A stretch of DNA of 64,000 bases from Candidatus Obscuribacter sp. (GTDB lineage Bacteria > Cyanobacteriota > Vampirovibrionia > Obscuribacterales > Obscuribacteraceae). The position numbers and the translations under genes are program-made. Under the pieces are notes generated by a model. It was not told where the DNA came from, ran no database searches, and saw nothing but the letters and a program-made list of their open reading frames with translations. The stretch's first letter is position 1. Every line of letters begins with the position of its first letter. This document shows, piece after piece, positions 16,653 to 25,040 of the stretch. Location: NCBI GenBank assembly GCA_016712465.1, contig JADJQZ010000001.1:5208001-5272000 (forward strand), given 5' to 3'.

Positions 16653-17909
16653 ATGCCGATGAATTCAGGAAGAAGACTAGCGGCAATATTTGGGGGTGCA
16701 GCACTCCTGTTATCCACACCACCGGCTTTCGCTGAACGGAAACCGGGACCGCTATATATATCGGCCATATCGCCCGGCGCCCCGGCTGTAGTACCAGGGG
16801 CGACACCACAAAATTCCGCTAAAATTCAAAATCAAGTCGGCTATAAACAATATCAAAAAGGTCTCGCCGCCAAAGCCAAGGGCGATCTCAATCAAGCCCT
16901 GATCGATTTTCTGCAAGCCAGCAAAGAAAATCCTCGTCTCACTCAGGCTTTTTTCGAACAAGCCCTGATCTTTCGCCAGAAAGGCTTTGCCAACCTGGCA
17001 GAGTCGGCTCTCAACCAGGCACTTCTCCTGGAGCCGAATTTTCAACAAGCGCGCTTACTTCTGGCGGCAGTCAGACTGGAAAGCGGCAATGTCGGCGGTG
17101 CCACAAGAGAATTGGGCAAATCCCTGGGTCTGGAGCTGAAATCCGGTAATACCGTTACGACGCCGGGCAACCGTGCCAGGGGCCAGGTACTGGAATTCAA
17201 ACCGGAGGAAGGAAGCGCTACCACGAAAGTCCCGCAACCAGCCAGCGCCGTCGCTGATGGAAGAAAACCCAGTCCCGATCCCTGGTTGGATCGCCTGCGC
17301 TACCTAAACGAGCACGGCACAAGCAGCTTGAAACCAGGCGAGGCTTTTATGTTCTCGGAAGAATCGGGAGAAGCGCTTTTGATTCAGGGTGACGGCAAGA
17401 AAATTCGCCGCATCATCGCCACTCCGCGCAATAGCCAGGATCTGGTGCAGGAAAGACGCCCCGAACTGCTCCTGCCCAAAGAATTCCTTTACAAGCTGAG
17501 CACCCAGGGCAAGGTCTTATCGGAAACGGAAAGTCCTGCGGCGGAAAGAGCAAAAGCCGTTTCGGATGAAAGCAGCCGCTCCCAATCACAAGCTTCCAAC
17601 TGGCGCAACAACGGCGACGAAAATGCCCTGGAGCAAGACCTGGCAGACAATCCCTTCACGCGCACCGCCGTTCTCGATGAACCGGCTAAGGCAAGTCCGG
17701 CACGCAAACTGCCGCAAGCGGCGAGAGAAGACAGCATCGACTCCTTGAGTTCGGAGGGAGGCAGCCGGCTTTCTCTCGATCAAGCTGAAAAACTGCCGGA
17801 AGACAATTTTGATGCGGGCAACCTGCTGCCGGATTTAGGGCTGGATGCCGTGGTCGAGAAGACTCAAAAATTCTTCGGCTGGCTCAGAAAAACTCTCAAG
17901 TTCCAGTAA
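16653..17909 (+). CDS. Secreted TPR protein with disordered C-terminal half
   Basis: A 418-residue exported protein. A signal peptide (RRLAAIFGGAALLLSTPPAFA, residues 6-27) is followed by three to four TPRs at ~60-160 (GYKQYQKGLAAKAKGDLNQALIDFLQASKENP; AFFEQALIFRQKGFANLAESALNQALLLEPN; ARLLLAAVRLESGNVGGATRELGKSL). The rest is polar and low in hydrophobic residues, with a short basic/acidic strand-like part at ~220-290 and a C-terminal amphipathic helix (TQKFFGWLRKTLKF). Function unknown; probably a periplasmic scaffold. Convergent with the alpha/beta hydrolase, whose stop codon is two bases away. Confidence 0.75.
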   Translation: MPMNSGRRLAAIFGGAALLLSTPPAFAERKPGPLYISAISPGAPAVVPGATPQNSAKIQNQVGYKQYQKGLAAKAKGDLNQALIDFLQASKENPRLTQAFFEQALIFRQKGFANLAESALNQALLLEPNFQQARLLLAAVRLESGNVGGATRELGKSLGLELKSGNTVTTPGNRARGQVLEFKPEEGSATTKVPQPASAVADGRKPSPDPWLDRLRYLNEHGTSSLKPGEAFMFSEESGEALLIQGDGKKIRRIIATPRNSQDLVQERRPELLLPKEFLYKLSTQGKVLSETESPAAERAKAVSDESSRSQSQASNWRNNGDENALEQDLADNPFTRTAVLDEPAKASPARKLPQAAREDSIDSLSSEGGSRLSLDQAEKLPEDNFDAGNLLPDLGLDAVVEKTQKFFGWLRKTLKFQ

Positions 17910-17911
17910 GT

Positions 17912-18730
17912 TCAACTAGAGGTTGAGTTTCTCGCCATTTCACTTTCTATATCAGCGGTAAGACCTTCCGTGGAGCCGGCAGCTAACCTGCCGCCTAGAC
18001 CGTCCATAAGCCAGGTATTGAATTCACGCTCATGGGTATCCATGAAGTTATGACCGGCCAGTTCGAAGATCTTGAGCGTGGACCTGGGCAAAAGTTGATG
18101 TAAGCGCACGGCATAGTGACAGGGCGCCACCGGATCAAAACGGCCGGACGCCAGATGCAAGGGGCAGGCTACCTGCGGCGGTCTGGCCAGGAAATCTACG
18201 CCTTCGAAGTTGTGCATGATCTGTTCGAGGGCATGGCGTTCGGTTTCAATCAATGTGCGCGGACGAAAGGACCAGTTCTTATGCAAGCCGCTCTTTTTTA
18301 TGCCATTGTATCCGGTGCGCATGAAGACACGAAAAGCAAGCGAAACCGGCTTCAGAACACGGGCCGGCAAACCGGCGGCAAAGACCATGGCAAATAGCTC
18401 CGGCGACGATGCGGCCATAGAAACACTGATGATCGCGCCCAGAGAATGACCGACGAAAACACAGGGGAAAGTAATATCACTGTCTTGAATGGTCTCTATT
18501 ACATCTTCAATATGCACAGCCAGATCGGTCTTCTCTCCGGGCTCAGGCGAAGAGCCGTGCCCACGCAAATCGACTGTATAGCAGCGGTGCCCCAGTTCGA
18601 GCATCTGCGAAATTTGAGCGGTCCACATCGCACTCTTAGAGCCGGTGCCATGAATAAAGAGAATATCAAGCGGCTTGCCGGCAGCCTTATCAAGGTTGCT
18701 GGCCGTATGGGTCTTTAATACAAGCTTCAA
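17912..18730 (-). CDS. Alpha/beta hydrolase
   Basis: A 272-residue cytoplasmic alpha/beta-hydrolase fold enzyme. The oxyanion motif is LFIHGTGSKSAMW, the strand-turn DLRGHGSS is present, the nucleophile elbow is VGHSLGA (Ser), the acid is probably the Asp in LASGRFDPVAP, and the catalytic His is in FELAGHNFMD. The fold is certain but the substrate (ester, lipid, lactone) cannot be told from sequence. The start is TTG 18730 with GAGG nine bases upstream. It lies 14 bases downstream of the MGDG-synthase-like gene on the same strand, so the two are probably one operon and a lipid-related substrate is a reasonable guess. Confidence 0.85.
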   Translation of the reverse strand: MKLVLKTHTASNLDKAAGKPLDILFIHGTGSKSAMWTAQISQMLELGHRCYTVDLRGHGSSPEPGEKTDLAVHIEDVIETIQDSDITFPCVFVGHSLGAIISVSMAASSPELFAMVFAAGLPARVLKPVSLAFRVFMRTGYNGIKKSGLHKNWSFRPRTLIETERHALEQIMHNFEGVDFLARPPQVACPLHLASGRFDPVAPCHYAVRLHQLLPRSTLKIFELAGHNFMDTHEREFNTWLMDGLGGRLAAGSTEGLTADIESEMARNSTSS

Positions 18731-18744
18731 AAGACATGCCTCAA

Positions 18745-20028
18745 CTAAACCGATCCGGTCTTTTCCAGATCCATGTCTTTGCCTGGCTTATCGCTCTTTC
18801 GGGCAGACGGCAACTCCACACCGGCCAGCTCCAGTAGTTTCCTGGCAATATTAAAGGAGGCATCTACCTTATCGAGCTGGTGCACCGTCGGCAGAGGAGC
18901 CGGCTCACCGTCCGAGCGCAGGCGCAAGTTCTCCACCACCGGCACGATGTCGTCGGCCTGTTCGATGTCGTAAGCCAGTCCCTGACTGACCAACATGCGT
19001 GCTGTGCCCAGTTCTTGCGGCATCGGCTTGGTGATCATGTCTATGGCCATGGGCAGTCTTCTGGCAATGGCCTCGAAAGAGGTCAAGCCACCAGCTTTGG
19101 TGACCATCAAGTCGGAAGAAGCCATAACATCGGACATACGATCGTGGAAGGGCAGCACCGCCGTTGGTACCTTAGACTTGCGCATTTCACGCTTCAATGT
19201 CTCGTAGAGCTGCTTGTTATGACCGCAGAGGAAGATAACTTGTATCTTGCGGCGCACATTGGAAAGAGCCTTATAGATGGATAGCAAATTACCGCCGCCG
19301 GCCCAACCGGCATTGATACAAATGGTGGGGAGATCGGCTGTAAGACCTAAGTGCTTGCGAAACTCACCGGGGCTGCTGGAAGCCGGCGTGCGAAAATCGG
19401 GGTGCACCGGCATGCCCATAATGACGATCTTGTTTTTATCAACGCCAAGATCAATGAGGCGCTTGCGGGCCAGATCGTTGGGAACTATGGTGAGAAGAGC
19501 GTCGGGACAGGCCCAACCACTCCAGAAATCGCCGTTGGGATCGGTGACAACGGTTATCAACTTGGTGCGATCTTTCAAACCCAATTCTTTGAGAGAGCGC
19601 GCCAAATACTGGTTCGACATGGGATGCACCGAAACCAGCACGTCGGGAGAGTGCTCCTTAACATATTTATTCAAGTAAGGTCTGGTAATTTGCCATCCCA
19701 TTTCGGAATCGTTGGGCTTGAATGTTTCGATAAACCAGTAGTAGTACTTCATAGCACTCTGCTGGTGGCGCAACAAGTAGTTGTACAGTTCAACAAAGCG
19801 GCGGTTCAAAGGGTGCGAGTTCTCCACCACATTTTCCACAAAAACCTGCACCGGCTTTGATGGCGTTCCGTCGGGAAATTCTTCCTTCAAGACATGATGT
19901 ATGGCCGCCTCAATTGCTTCAGTAGCACTGCGGTGACCGCCACCGGTATCGGAGAACATCAAACATATTTTCGCAGGACGTCCGTCAGTGGTCTCTTTTG
20001 AACTTGGATTCAAGAGCCTTTTCCTCAT
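18745..20028 (-). CDS. MGDG-synthase-like glycosyltransferase (GT28)
   Basis: A 427-residue GT-B glycosyltransferase related to plant monogalactosyldiacylglycerol synthase and bacterial processive diacylglycerol glucosyltransferases. The N-terminal MGDG_synth domain carries KICLMFSDTGGGHRSATEAIEAAI and SHPLNRRFVELYNYLLRH, with VSVHPMSNQYLARSL and VTDPNGDFWSGWACPDA. The C-terminal sugar-nucleotide domain contains TICINAGWAGGGNLL, VIFLCGHNKQLYETL, LPFHDRMSDVMASSDLMVTKAGGLTSFEAIARRLPM, the usual GGLT/E donor-binding site. It probably glycosylates a membrane lipid at the inner-membrane face. The donor sugar is not predictable. It heads an operon with the hydrolase at 17912 and is divergent from the secreted hydrolase at 20130. 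Confidence 0.87.
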   Translation of the reverse strand: MRKRLLNPSSKETTDGRPAKICLMFSDTGGGHRSATEAIEAAIHHVLKEEFPDGTPSKPVQVFVENVVENSHPLNRRFVELYNYLLRHQQSAMKYYYWFIETFKPNDSEMGWQITRPYLNKYVKEHSPDVLVSVHPMSNQYLARSLKELGLKDRTKLITVVTDPNGDFWSGWACPDALLTIVPNDLARKRLIDLGVDKNKIVIMGMPVHPDFRTPASSSPGEFRKHLGLTADLPTICINAGWAGGGNLLSIYKALSNVRRKIQVIFLCGHNKQLYETLKREMRKSKVPTAVLPFHDRMSDVMASSDLMVTKAGGLTSFEAIARRLPMAIDMITKPMPQELGTARMLVSQGLAYDIEQADDIVPVVENLRLRSDGEPAPLPTVHQLDKVDASFNIARKLLELAGVELPSARKSDKPGKDMDLEKTGSV

Positions 20029-20129
20029 TTGCTTTGGTCGAGAGCGGGTACTGCGTATACCGGCAAACCGGCATAAAATCGTACAAAAAGGGCATTTTCT
20101 GCTAAAATCGGCAAAACATCGTACTAACC

Positions 20130-21659
20130 TTGAAAATAATGTACCATCAAAACCGGCAAACGCTTAGTCTTTCCGCAAAAGAAATCAAACCCCAGGGGGG
20201 ACGAAACAGGTTAGCGCACTGGCTCCTGAGCGCCGCTTTCATAGCCAACGGTCTGGCTGTACCGGCACTGGCGAACTCGGCCCTGGCCAACCCCTCGCGC
20301 CTGACATCCCCGCAGACGGAAGCCAATTCATCTTCCCTGGTCACAGGCGGGGTTTCCAAGCAATTCCCCAGCCTACCAGCGGGGCGCACCCTGCGCCATC
20401 GCCCCAACGATGTAAAGATATACGAGTACGACCAGACCCCCATAGGCGAGCGCAGTCCTTTTCTCATGGTGCACGGTCTGAGAGGAGAATACTGGCCCTA
20501 TTTCCGCTGGCAGAAAGTAGCCGAGCGCCTGACCAAGAACCAGGAATTTAATTCTCTTTACAAGGTCTACATGGTCCGCTACTCCAGCCTGGACCGCATC
20601 GAAGAAGTGCTGCCCAAATTCAAAGAGGCTTTCAACAGGCTGTATGATTACGGCGGCAAAAAGCCGATCGGCATGATCGCCCTCAGCATGGGCGGCAATC
20701 TTTCTTACCAAGCTTTTACAGACAAAGAAATTGAGCCCAAGGTCAAACTCTTACTGACCATGGGCACGCCCTTCCACGGCTCCCCGCTGTTCTGCCGCGA
20801 CTGGCTGGCCTATACAGTCTACAAGAGGCTTTCCTGGCCCTGGAGCCGCATCGACCACAATCTGGCCTTCAAGCTCTACTTCAAAAAGAATCCCAATTTG
20901 CAAAACGATCTGACCTGGGACAATGCCGACGCGGCCATCCCGGACGTCGGGAAGTTCTGGTCCAAACTTCCCTTTGGACCGAGCGGCAAACTTACTGTAG
21001 AAAACACTTTGAACGAGCGCCTGCTGAAGGTTAATACCACGCCTACCAGAAGAGAGAAGCTCATCACCTATGGTGGCTACATAGTCAATCCCTATCTGGC
21101 ACCCAGGGCCAAGCGTTACCTGGAAAACGCCTTTATGTACCCGCTATTCCTGGTGTCAACGACCTTTCCGGCTCATTTTGCCAGAGAACATCCGGTTTTG
21201 GAAATGCTCAATCGCGACATAGCCAATATTCAAGTACCCAAGTCGGTGGCCAAAACTGCCGGTACCCCCTTTGTCTATGTCCTGAACGACGGCATCACAC
21301 CTGTCTCCAGCGCTATCTTCGTGCCGCCCGATGTGGCTAAGCAAAACTATGTCGCTAAAGAATTAGACGTGGAAAAATTGAAGGGCCGGCTTGACGTGGG
21401 CCGCGCCAGGGTCTTCCGCAACGTCGATCACCTTACCTTTATCGACGGCGTGCGTCCGGTTCTGCCCCTGGTAGCTTCCTACCAACAGATCAAAGACGAA
21501 CTCAACCCACAGGAAACTCCCCGGGACATGTTCGGCTGGATACTGGGCGACATCATGGCCGCCGACGCCGAAGAAGCAGCACGTCTGGCCAGAAAAACCG
21601 AACCGTCGGCAGAACCGTCCAAGCAAGCCAAAGACCTGGTTGAAACTTCCAGTCAGTAA
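20130..21659 (+). CDS. Secreted alpha/beta hydrolase (lipase/esterase-like)
   Basis: A 509-residue exported protein. An N-terminal signal segment (RLAHWLLSAAFIANGLAVPALANSALA) precedes a lipase-like alpha/beta hydrolase domain: FLMVHGLRGEYWPYF carries the HG oxyanion turn, IALSMGGNLSY the nucleophile serine, LLLTMGTPFHGS is a typical lipase segment following the elbow, and VLNDGITPVSS and VFRNVDHLTFIDG supply the likely Asp and His. The substrate is not evident; it may be a lipid or polyester. Start TTG 20130 or ATG 20139; both keep the signal peptide. It is transcribed divergently from the glycosyltransferase/hydrolase operon across about 100 bases that contain a possible -10 TAAAAT and two copies of an ATCGTAC motif. 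Confidence 0.8.
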   Translation: MKIMYHQNRQTLSLSAKEIKPQGGRNRLAHWLLSAAFIANGLAVPALANSALANPSRLTSPQTEANSSSLVTGGVSKQFPSLPAGRTLRHRPNDVKIYEYDQTPIGERSPFLMVHGLRGEYWPYFRWQKVAERLTKNQEFNSLYKVYMVRYSSLDRIEEVLPKFKEAFNRLYDYGGKKPIGMIALSMGGNLSYQAFTDKEIEPKVKLLLTMGTPFHGSPLFCRDWLAYTVYKRLSWPWSRIDHNLAFKLYFKKNPNLQNDLTWDNADAAIPDVGKFWSKLPFGPSGKLTVENTLNERLLKVNTTPTRREKLITYGGYIVNPYLAPRAKRYLENAFMYPLFLVSTTFPAHFAREHPVLEMLNRDIANIQVPKSVAKTAGTPFVYVLNDGITPVSSAIFVPPDVAKQNYVAKELDVEKLKGRLDVGRARVFRNVDHLTFIDGVRPVLPLVASYQQIKDELNPQETPRDMFGWILGDIMAADAEEAARLARKTEPSAEPSKQAKDLVETSSQ

Positions 21660-21808
21660 AACTTTCAATTTACTTTCCGCAACTTGTCATTGACCACTGT
21701 CGATGACGCCCTTAGCATGGAAAAGACTTAGACAGAAAATTTCAGGACCGACCTCACCGTGTTCAGACCCACCACAAAGACCAATGACGACAGAAATGAT
21801 AATCGCCC

Positions 21809-21915
21809 CGGCGGTTCTTTTTGTCTTATCTTCTTTCGGGTATGAGTTGAGCAGTTAGCCCGAAAAAAACAAAAGCAAAGAGAGACCGCCGACATCAGTC
21901 AGCGGTCGTTTTTTT
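21809..21915 (+). promoter_or_regulatory. Putative transcription-attenuation leader of aspS
   Basis: The leader has two mutually exclusive pairings. CGGCGGT (21809-21815), continued by a U-rich stretch, can pair with ACCGCCG (21885-21891), continued by an A/G-rich stretch, and would enclose a perfect 7-bp hairpin TTTCGGG/CCCGAAA (21834-21840 with 21859-21865). The same ACCGCC segment is also the 5' arm of an intrinsic terminator just before the gene. This is the layout of an antiterminator/terminator switch. A 24-codon open frame (ATG 21784 to TAG 21856) lies across the upstream arm but is not enriched in Asp or Asn codons. No T-box consensus (TGGNACC) is present. The trigger is unknown. Confidence 0.5.
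21884..21915 (+). terminator. Intrinsic terminator within aspS leader
   Basis: GACCGC pairs with GCGGTC, extended after one C-A mismatch by three further pairs and closed by a tetraloop, and is followed by G and seven T. It lies only 26 bases before the aspS start codon, on the same strand and downstream of the previous gene's end by over 220 bases, so it more likely attenuates aspS than ends the hydrolase transcript. Both are possible. Confidence 0.75.
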
Positions 21916-21941
21916 GCATTGAATCACGCAGGAGAAAAATT

Positions 21942-23258
21942 ATGGAAGAACAGTACACCAGGACGGAAGCCGCCGCCCTGACAAGCCGAAAGGTAGGAGT
22001 TGGAGAGAAGGTAATGCTCCATGGTCATATTCAATCCATCCGGCAGCTTGGCCAGCTGTCCTTTCTCAATCTGCGCGACAAAAGCGGTCAGGTTCAGCTT
22101 CTGGTGGAAGGCAGCGAGCTAATGGAAGCACTGAAAATCAAAGATATCTTGCCGGAGACGCCGGTAAAAGTCTGGGGCACGGTGCAAGCTCAACCCAATC
22201 CGGAAGTACATCTAAAGGCCCTGGAAATACTGGCCGTGGTAAGCCCCGCGCCGGTGGAAGTGGGCAAGAACGCCAAAATAGAGAAGCTTTCGGCCGGGGC
22301 ACTCTTCGACTATCGCCCTCTCACTTTGCGCAATGAGAAGGTAAGGGCCATCTTTAAGATAGAGGCGGAAATCCTAAAAGCTTTCCGGGAGTTTCTCGGA
22401 AAATCAGGCTTCACGGAAATTCACTCGCCCAAGATTGTCGCCACCGGCACCGAAGGCGGTGCCAATCTGTTCTCGCTCGACTACTTCTCCAGACCGGCCT
22501 ATCTAGCCCAAAGTCCACAGTTCTATAAGCAGATGTTGGTAGCCGTCTTCGAGAGAGTCTTCGAAGTCGGACCGGTCTATCGCGCCGAGGAACATGAGAC
22601 CACCAGGCACCTGAACGAATATATCAGCCTGGACTTTGAGATGGGCTTTATAAGCGGCATTGGCGAGCTTATCGCCTTGCAGCAAGAATTGCTCAAGCAT
22701 ATTTTTGCCCACCTGAAAGAGCACTGCGCCTTCGAACTAGGACTCTATCAGGCCGTCCTACCGGTCATAGAAGCGCCGATTCCACAATTGGAACTGGCCG
22801 AGGCCGTCTCCATTTTGAAAGAGAAGTACAAATGGCAGAGCCTCTCAAGCAAAGACCTCGACGCCGAGGGAGAAAAACTCATATGCCGGCACATCTTCGA
22901 GGAGACAGGCATGGAGCTGGTTTACATAACCAACTATCCCCATGTGATTCGTCCCTTCTACGCCATGAAAGAAAAAGGCGGCTCCGGCTCCGGCAGTTTC
23001 GACCTGCTCTTTCGCGGGCTGGAAATCACAACAGGAGGACAGCGCATTCACCAGTACGGCGAACTGAAAGCTTCTATGGAGGAAAGAGGTCTGGAACCGG
23101 AGCAATTCAATGACTATCTAATGGCCTTCAAGCACGGTATGCCGCCCCATGGCGGTCTGGCCATCGGGCTGGAGCGCCTCACCAAACAACTGTTGGCACT
23201 GGCTTCGGTGAAGCAGGCAGCCCTCTTTCCCAGGGACCGCAATCGCCTCACCCCCTGA
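21942..23258 (+). CDS. aspS: Archaeal-type aspartyl-tRNA synthetase
   Basis: Class IIb aminoacyl-tRNA synthetase charging tRNA with aspartate. The 438-residue length, without the bacterial GAD insertion domain, marks the archaeal/eukaryal-type AspRS. An N-terminal anticodon-binding OB domain (VMLHGHIQSIRQLGQLSFLNLRD) is followed by the catalytic core: motif 2 FEVGPVYRAEEHETTRHLNEYISLDFEMGF, the flipping-loop neighbourhood GGANLFSLDYFSRPAYLAQSPQFYKQ, and motif 3 GLAIGLERLTKQLL...LFPRDRNRLTP. In bacteria such enzymes are often non-discriminating, making Asp-tRNA(Asn) for GatCAB, but the OB region does not settle this here. The start is ATG 21942 with AGGAG upstream. Preceded by an attenuator-like leader; its last 11 bases overlap the convergent ATP-grasp gene. 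Confidence 0.92.
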   Translation: MEEQYTRTEAAALTSRKVGVGEKVMLHGHIQSIRQLGQLSFLNLRDKSGQVQLLVEGSELMEALKIKDILPETPVKVWGTVQAQPNPEVHLKALEILAVVSPAPVEVGKNAKIEKLSAGALFDYRPLTLRNEKVRAIFKIEAEILKAFREFLGKSGFTEIHSPKIVATGTEGGANLFSLDYFSRPAYLAQSPQFYKQMLVAVFERVFEVGPVYRAEEHETTRHLNEYISLDFEMGFISGIGELIALQQELLKHIFAHLKEHCAFELGLYQAVLPVIEAPIPQLELAEAVSILKEKYKWQSLSSKDLDAEGEKLICRHIFEETGMELVYITNYPHVIRPFYAMKEKGGSGSGSFDLLFRGLEITTGGQRIHQYGELKASMEERGLEPEQFNDYLMAFKHGMPPHGGLAIGLERLTKQLLALASVKQAALFPRDRNRLTP

Positions 23259-24171
23259 GGCCGTGCAGTCGCTTCTGGATTGCCCGGGCGAAGCGCTCGG
23301 CCGAGCCTTCTTTCATCGAGAGGAAGAGAGAAGGCTCGGTCAGCTCCAGTTCAAGCAGGAGCGCACCACCAGGGGCGGAAGCCGGCACCAGATCCACCCG
23401 GGCATAAAGCGGCGGCGAAGGCAAAGTGGCAAGTACGCGCCGGGCCAGATCTATCTCCGCCGGTTCGGCCTGCAGTGGGCTTTCTCCGGCCTGTCCGGCC
23501 ACAGCTAGATGCTGAAAGGCCGATTTGGACACGGCATGGGAATATTCACCATCAATGAAAACCAGGGCGCGTTCGCGCTCCTTCTCCACCTGAGGCAAAT
23601 AGGGTTGCAAGAGCACGTCTCCGTCCGGAGATTGCTCACGCAAATACTGTATATGGGCAAGCATGGTCTTCAATGCAGCGCCACCATCGGCGCCATCAAG
23701 GTCTACTTTCTTCACACCCCAGGTAGCCAGGCCCACTGCCGGTTTAACAATAAACATCCCGGCACCGACAAGGCCCTCTTCAAACAGCAGTGCTAGCCGA
23801 GAACGCAAGAGCTCGGGGCTCAGCTCTTCTCGCTTCTCCACTACCGCCGTCGGACAGACAGGCAGGCCGCTACGGGCAAGTTCGCATAGATAGGTCTTCT
23901 TGAGGTTGTCCTGCACCATTGCCAGGGGGTTAAGGAGATGGGAGTAAGCCGCCACTTCCTCCAGAAAATTGCGGAAGCGCGGCAAATGCATGTGGTAGTT
24001 CCAGCAGGAGCGCAACACCGTAATCTTGCTTTCCTTGAAAGCCTGAGCGCCGCTAAACCAATCGGTTGTGGCGCAATCAAGCCCGCTCTCGCTCAAAATA
24101 TCGAGGGTCAGTTGGTCGTCGGGATCACCAAGTGGTAGCCCGTCGTAAGTGACGAAAGTTACATCTGCCAT
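23248..24171 (-). CDS. ATP-grasp domain protein
   Basis: About 307 residues with the ATP-grasp architecture of RimK/cycloserine-synthase (DcsG)-like ligases. There is an N-terminal pre-grasp region (VTFVTYDGLPLGDPDDQ...ITVLRSCWNYHMHLPRF), a central ATP-binding part (LNPLAMVQDNLKKTYLCELARSGLPVCPTAVV; FIVKPAVGLATWGV with the ATP lysine) and a C-terminal metal-binding part (VLLQPYLPQVEKERERALVFIDGEYSHAV; YARVDLVPA; LELELTEPSLFL, where the E.E..EP series is the magnesium site). It probably forms an amide or ester bond from a carboxyl phosphate; the substrate is unknown. I take ATG 24171 (MADVTFVTYD) as the start; 23 extra residues upstream from 24240 look non-coding. It converges on aspS with an 11-base overlap. 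Confidence 0.82.
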   Translation of the reverse strand: MADVTFVTYDGLPLGDPDDQLTLDILSESGLDCATTDWFSGAQAFKESKITVLRSCWNYHMHLPRFRNFLEEVAAYSHLLNPLAMVQDNLKKTYLCELARSGLPVCPTAVVEKREELSPELLRSRLALLFEEGLVGAGMFIVKPAVGLATWGVKKVDLDGADGGAALKTMLAHIQYLREQSPDGDVLLQPYLPQVEKERERALVFIDGEYSHAVSKSAFQHLAVAGQAGESPLQAEPAEIDLARRVLATLPSPPLYARVDLVPASAPGGALLLELELTEPSLFLSMKEGSAERFARAIQKRLHGLRG

Positions 24172-24641
24172 AGGTTTCGAAGATTCTCGCAGAGACCGAG
24201 GTCTGCTCATGAGACCACAGACCGAAGGGCACCGGAGCAAGGTTAAGCAGATATCAGGTGCATAGCGACAAGATTAACTTTGCTTTCACTTGGTTTAGCG
24301 TATACTTCTGTTAAGGGAAGCGTTAAGCTTTTCGTCACAATTGTCGACCACCCCTAAGAGACTTGCTTTCAACCCAGGGCAACCTGTCTGTAGTAAGTTT
24401 AAAACCGAGTGTACGACAACGGCGTCACTTCAAGACGAAGACTTAATCTCGCCTCCCGGGCATTCTTCGGTAAGCAACCACCCCTCCTGCAGCCATTCAG
24501 CTGAACAGGAACCTCAGTATTGGTCCGATCCTCATAATTTGCTCAGCTTAAGGGCAGCCCAGGCAACCATCCCAGTAACTCAATATCGGGGTCAATTTCG
24601 TTTGGTCCTTATTCATTCCTTTCTCAGGAGGAACTATCTTA
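24172..24641 (+). other. Long gene-free stretch upstream of the small redox-like gene
   Basis: About 470 bases with no convincing protein gene. A possible promoter is TTGCTT (24280-24285) and TATACT (24301-24306), but the 15-base spacer is short. If used, it would give the gene at 24642 a leader of more than 300 bases. A 103-codon open frame at 24341-24652 has codon choice unlike neighbouring genes and a composition that does not look like a protein. I recognise no known RNA family (tmRNA, 6S, RNase P, SRP RNA) in it. Confidence 0.45.
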
Positions 24642-24899
24642 ATGCGTATTGAACTCGTCTACTCGCCAGGCTGCAGCGACTACAAAAGTGCACTGCACAA
24701 ACTTGAATACATCATCGCGGAAGAGAGACTGCCCTTACCGGTGGAGCTAGTTGAAGATTCCATCTGCAAGACACCCTCGGTGCGAATCGACGGCGAAATA
24801 GTTGAAAAAGGTCGCCCGGCTTCCTGCCTCGAGCCTATTCGCGACATATTGAGGCGCAAGTGGCACGACCTCACCCTCGCCCCCCTGGGCTGCCCCTAA
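24642..24899 (+). CDS. Small thioredoxin-fold-like protein
   Basis: An 85-residue protein starting at ATG 24642 behind a strong AGGAGGA. It opens with a beta-strand and YSPGCSDYKSALHKLEYIIAEERL, then VELVEDSICKTPSVRIDGEIVEKG, a strand-helix-strand arrangement with a Pro-Ser-Val turn (TPSVRIDG) reminiscent of the cis-proline loop of thioredoxin or glutaredoxin-like proteins such as the MerB/DUF2703-like group. Only one cysteine occupies the active-site position (PGCSDY), so it is not a standard CxxC enzyme. Function is not known. Followed by an intrinsic terminator. Confidence 0.65.
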   Translation: MRIELVYSPGCSDYKSALHKLEYIIAEERLPLPVELVEDSICKTPSVRIDGEIVEKGRPASCLEPIRDILRRKWHDLTLAPLGCP

Positions 24900-24929
24900 A
24901 TCCACCAGGCCGACACCATAAGATCCGCC

Positions 24930-24957
24930 AAGAGACCCGCCCCGGTGGGTCTCTTTA
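24930..24957 (+). terminator. Intrinsic terminator
   Basis: AAGAGACCC and GGGTCTCTT form a perfect 9-bp stem with an 8-base GC-rich loop, 30 bases after the stop of the small thioredoxin-like gene. The T-tract is short (TTT then ATGT). Confidence 0.7.
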
Positions 24958-25040
24958 TGTGGCAGGCTTAAGGACCAGAGGGGCGTCAGGAGCTATTATT
25001 GACTACCTGAAACCCGCAAGAAATAGCCGCCACAAAGCGA

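Noticed and set aside
21876..21915. T-box riboswitch ahead of aspS
   Set aside because: No TGGNACC T-box sequence or recognisable specifier stem; only the terminator and alternative pairing are supported.
24341..24652. 103-codon open frame on the plus strand
   Set aside because: Codon choice and composition differ from neighbouring genes, no ribosome site, and it overlaps the well-supported start at 24642.
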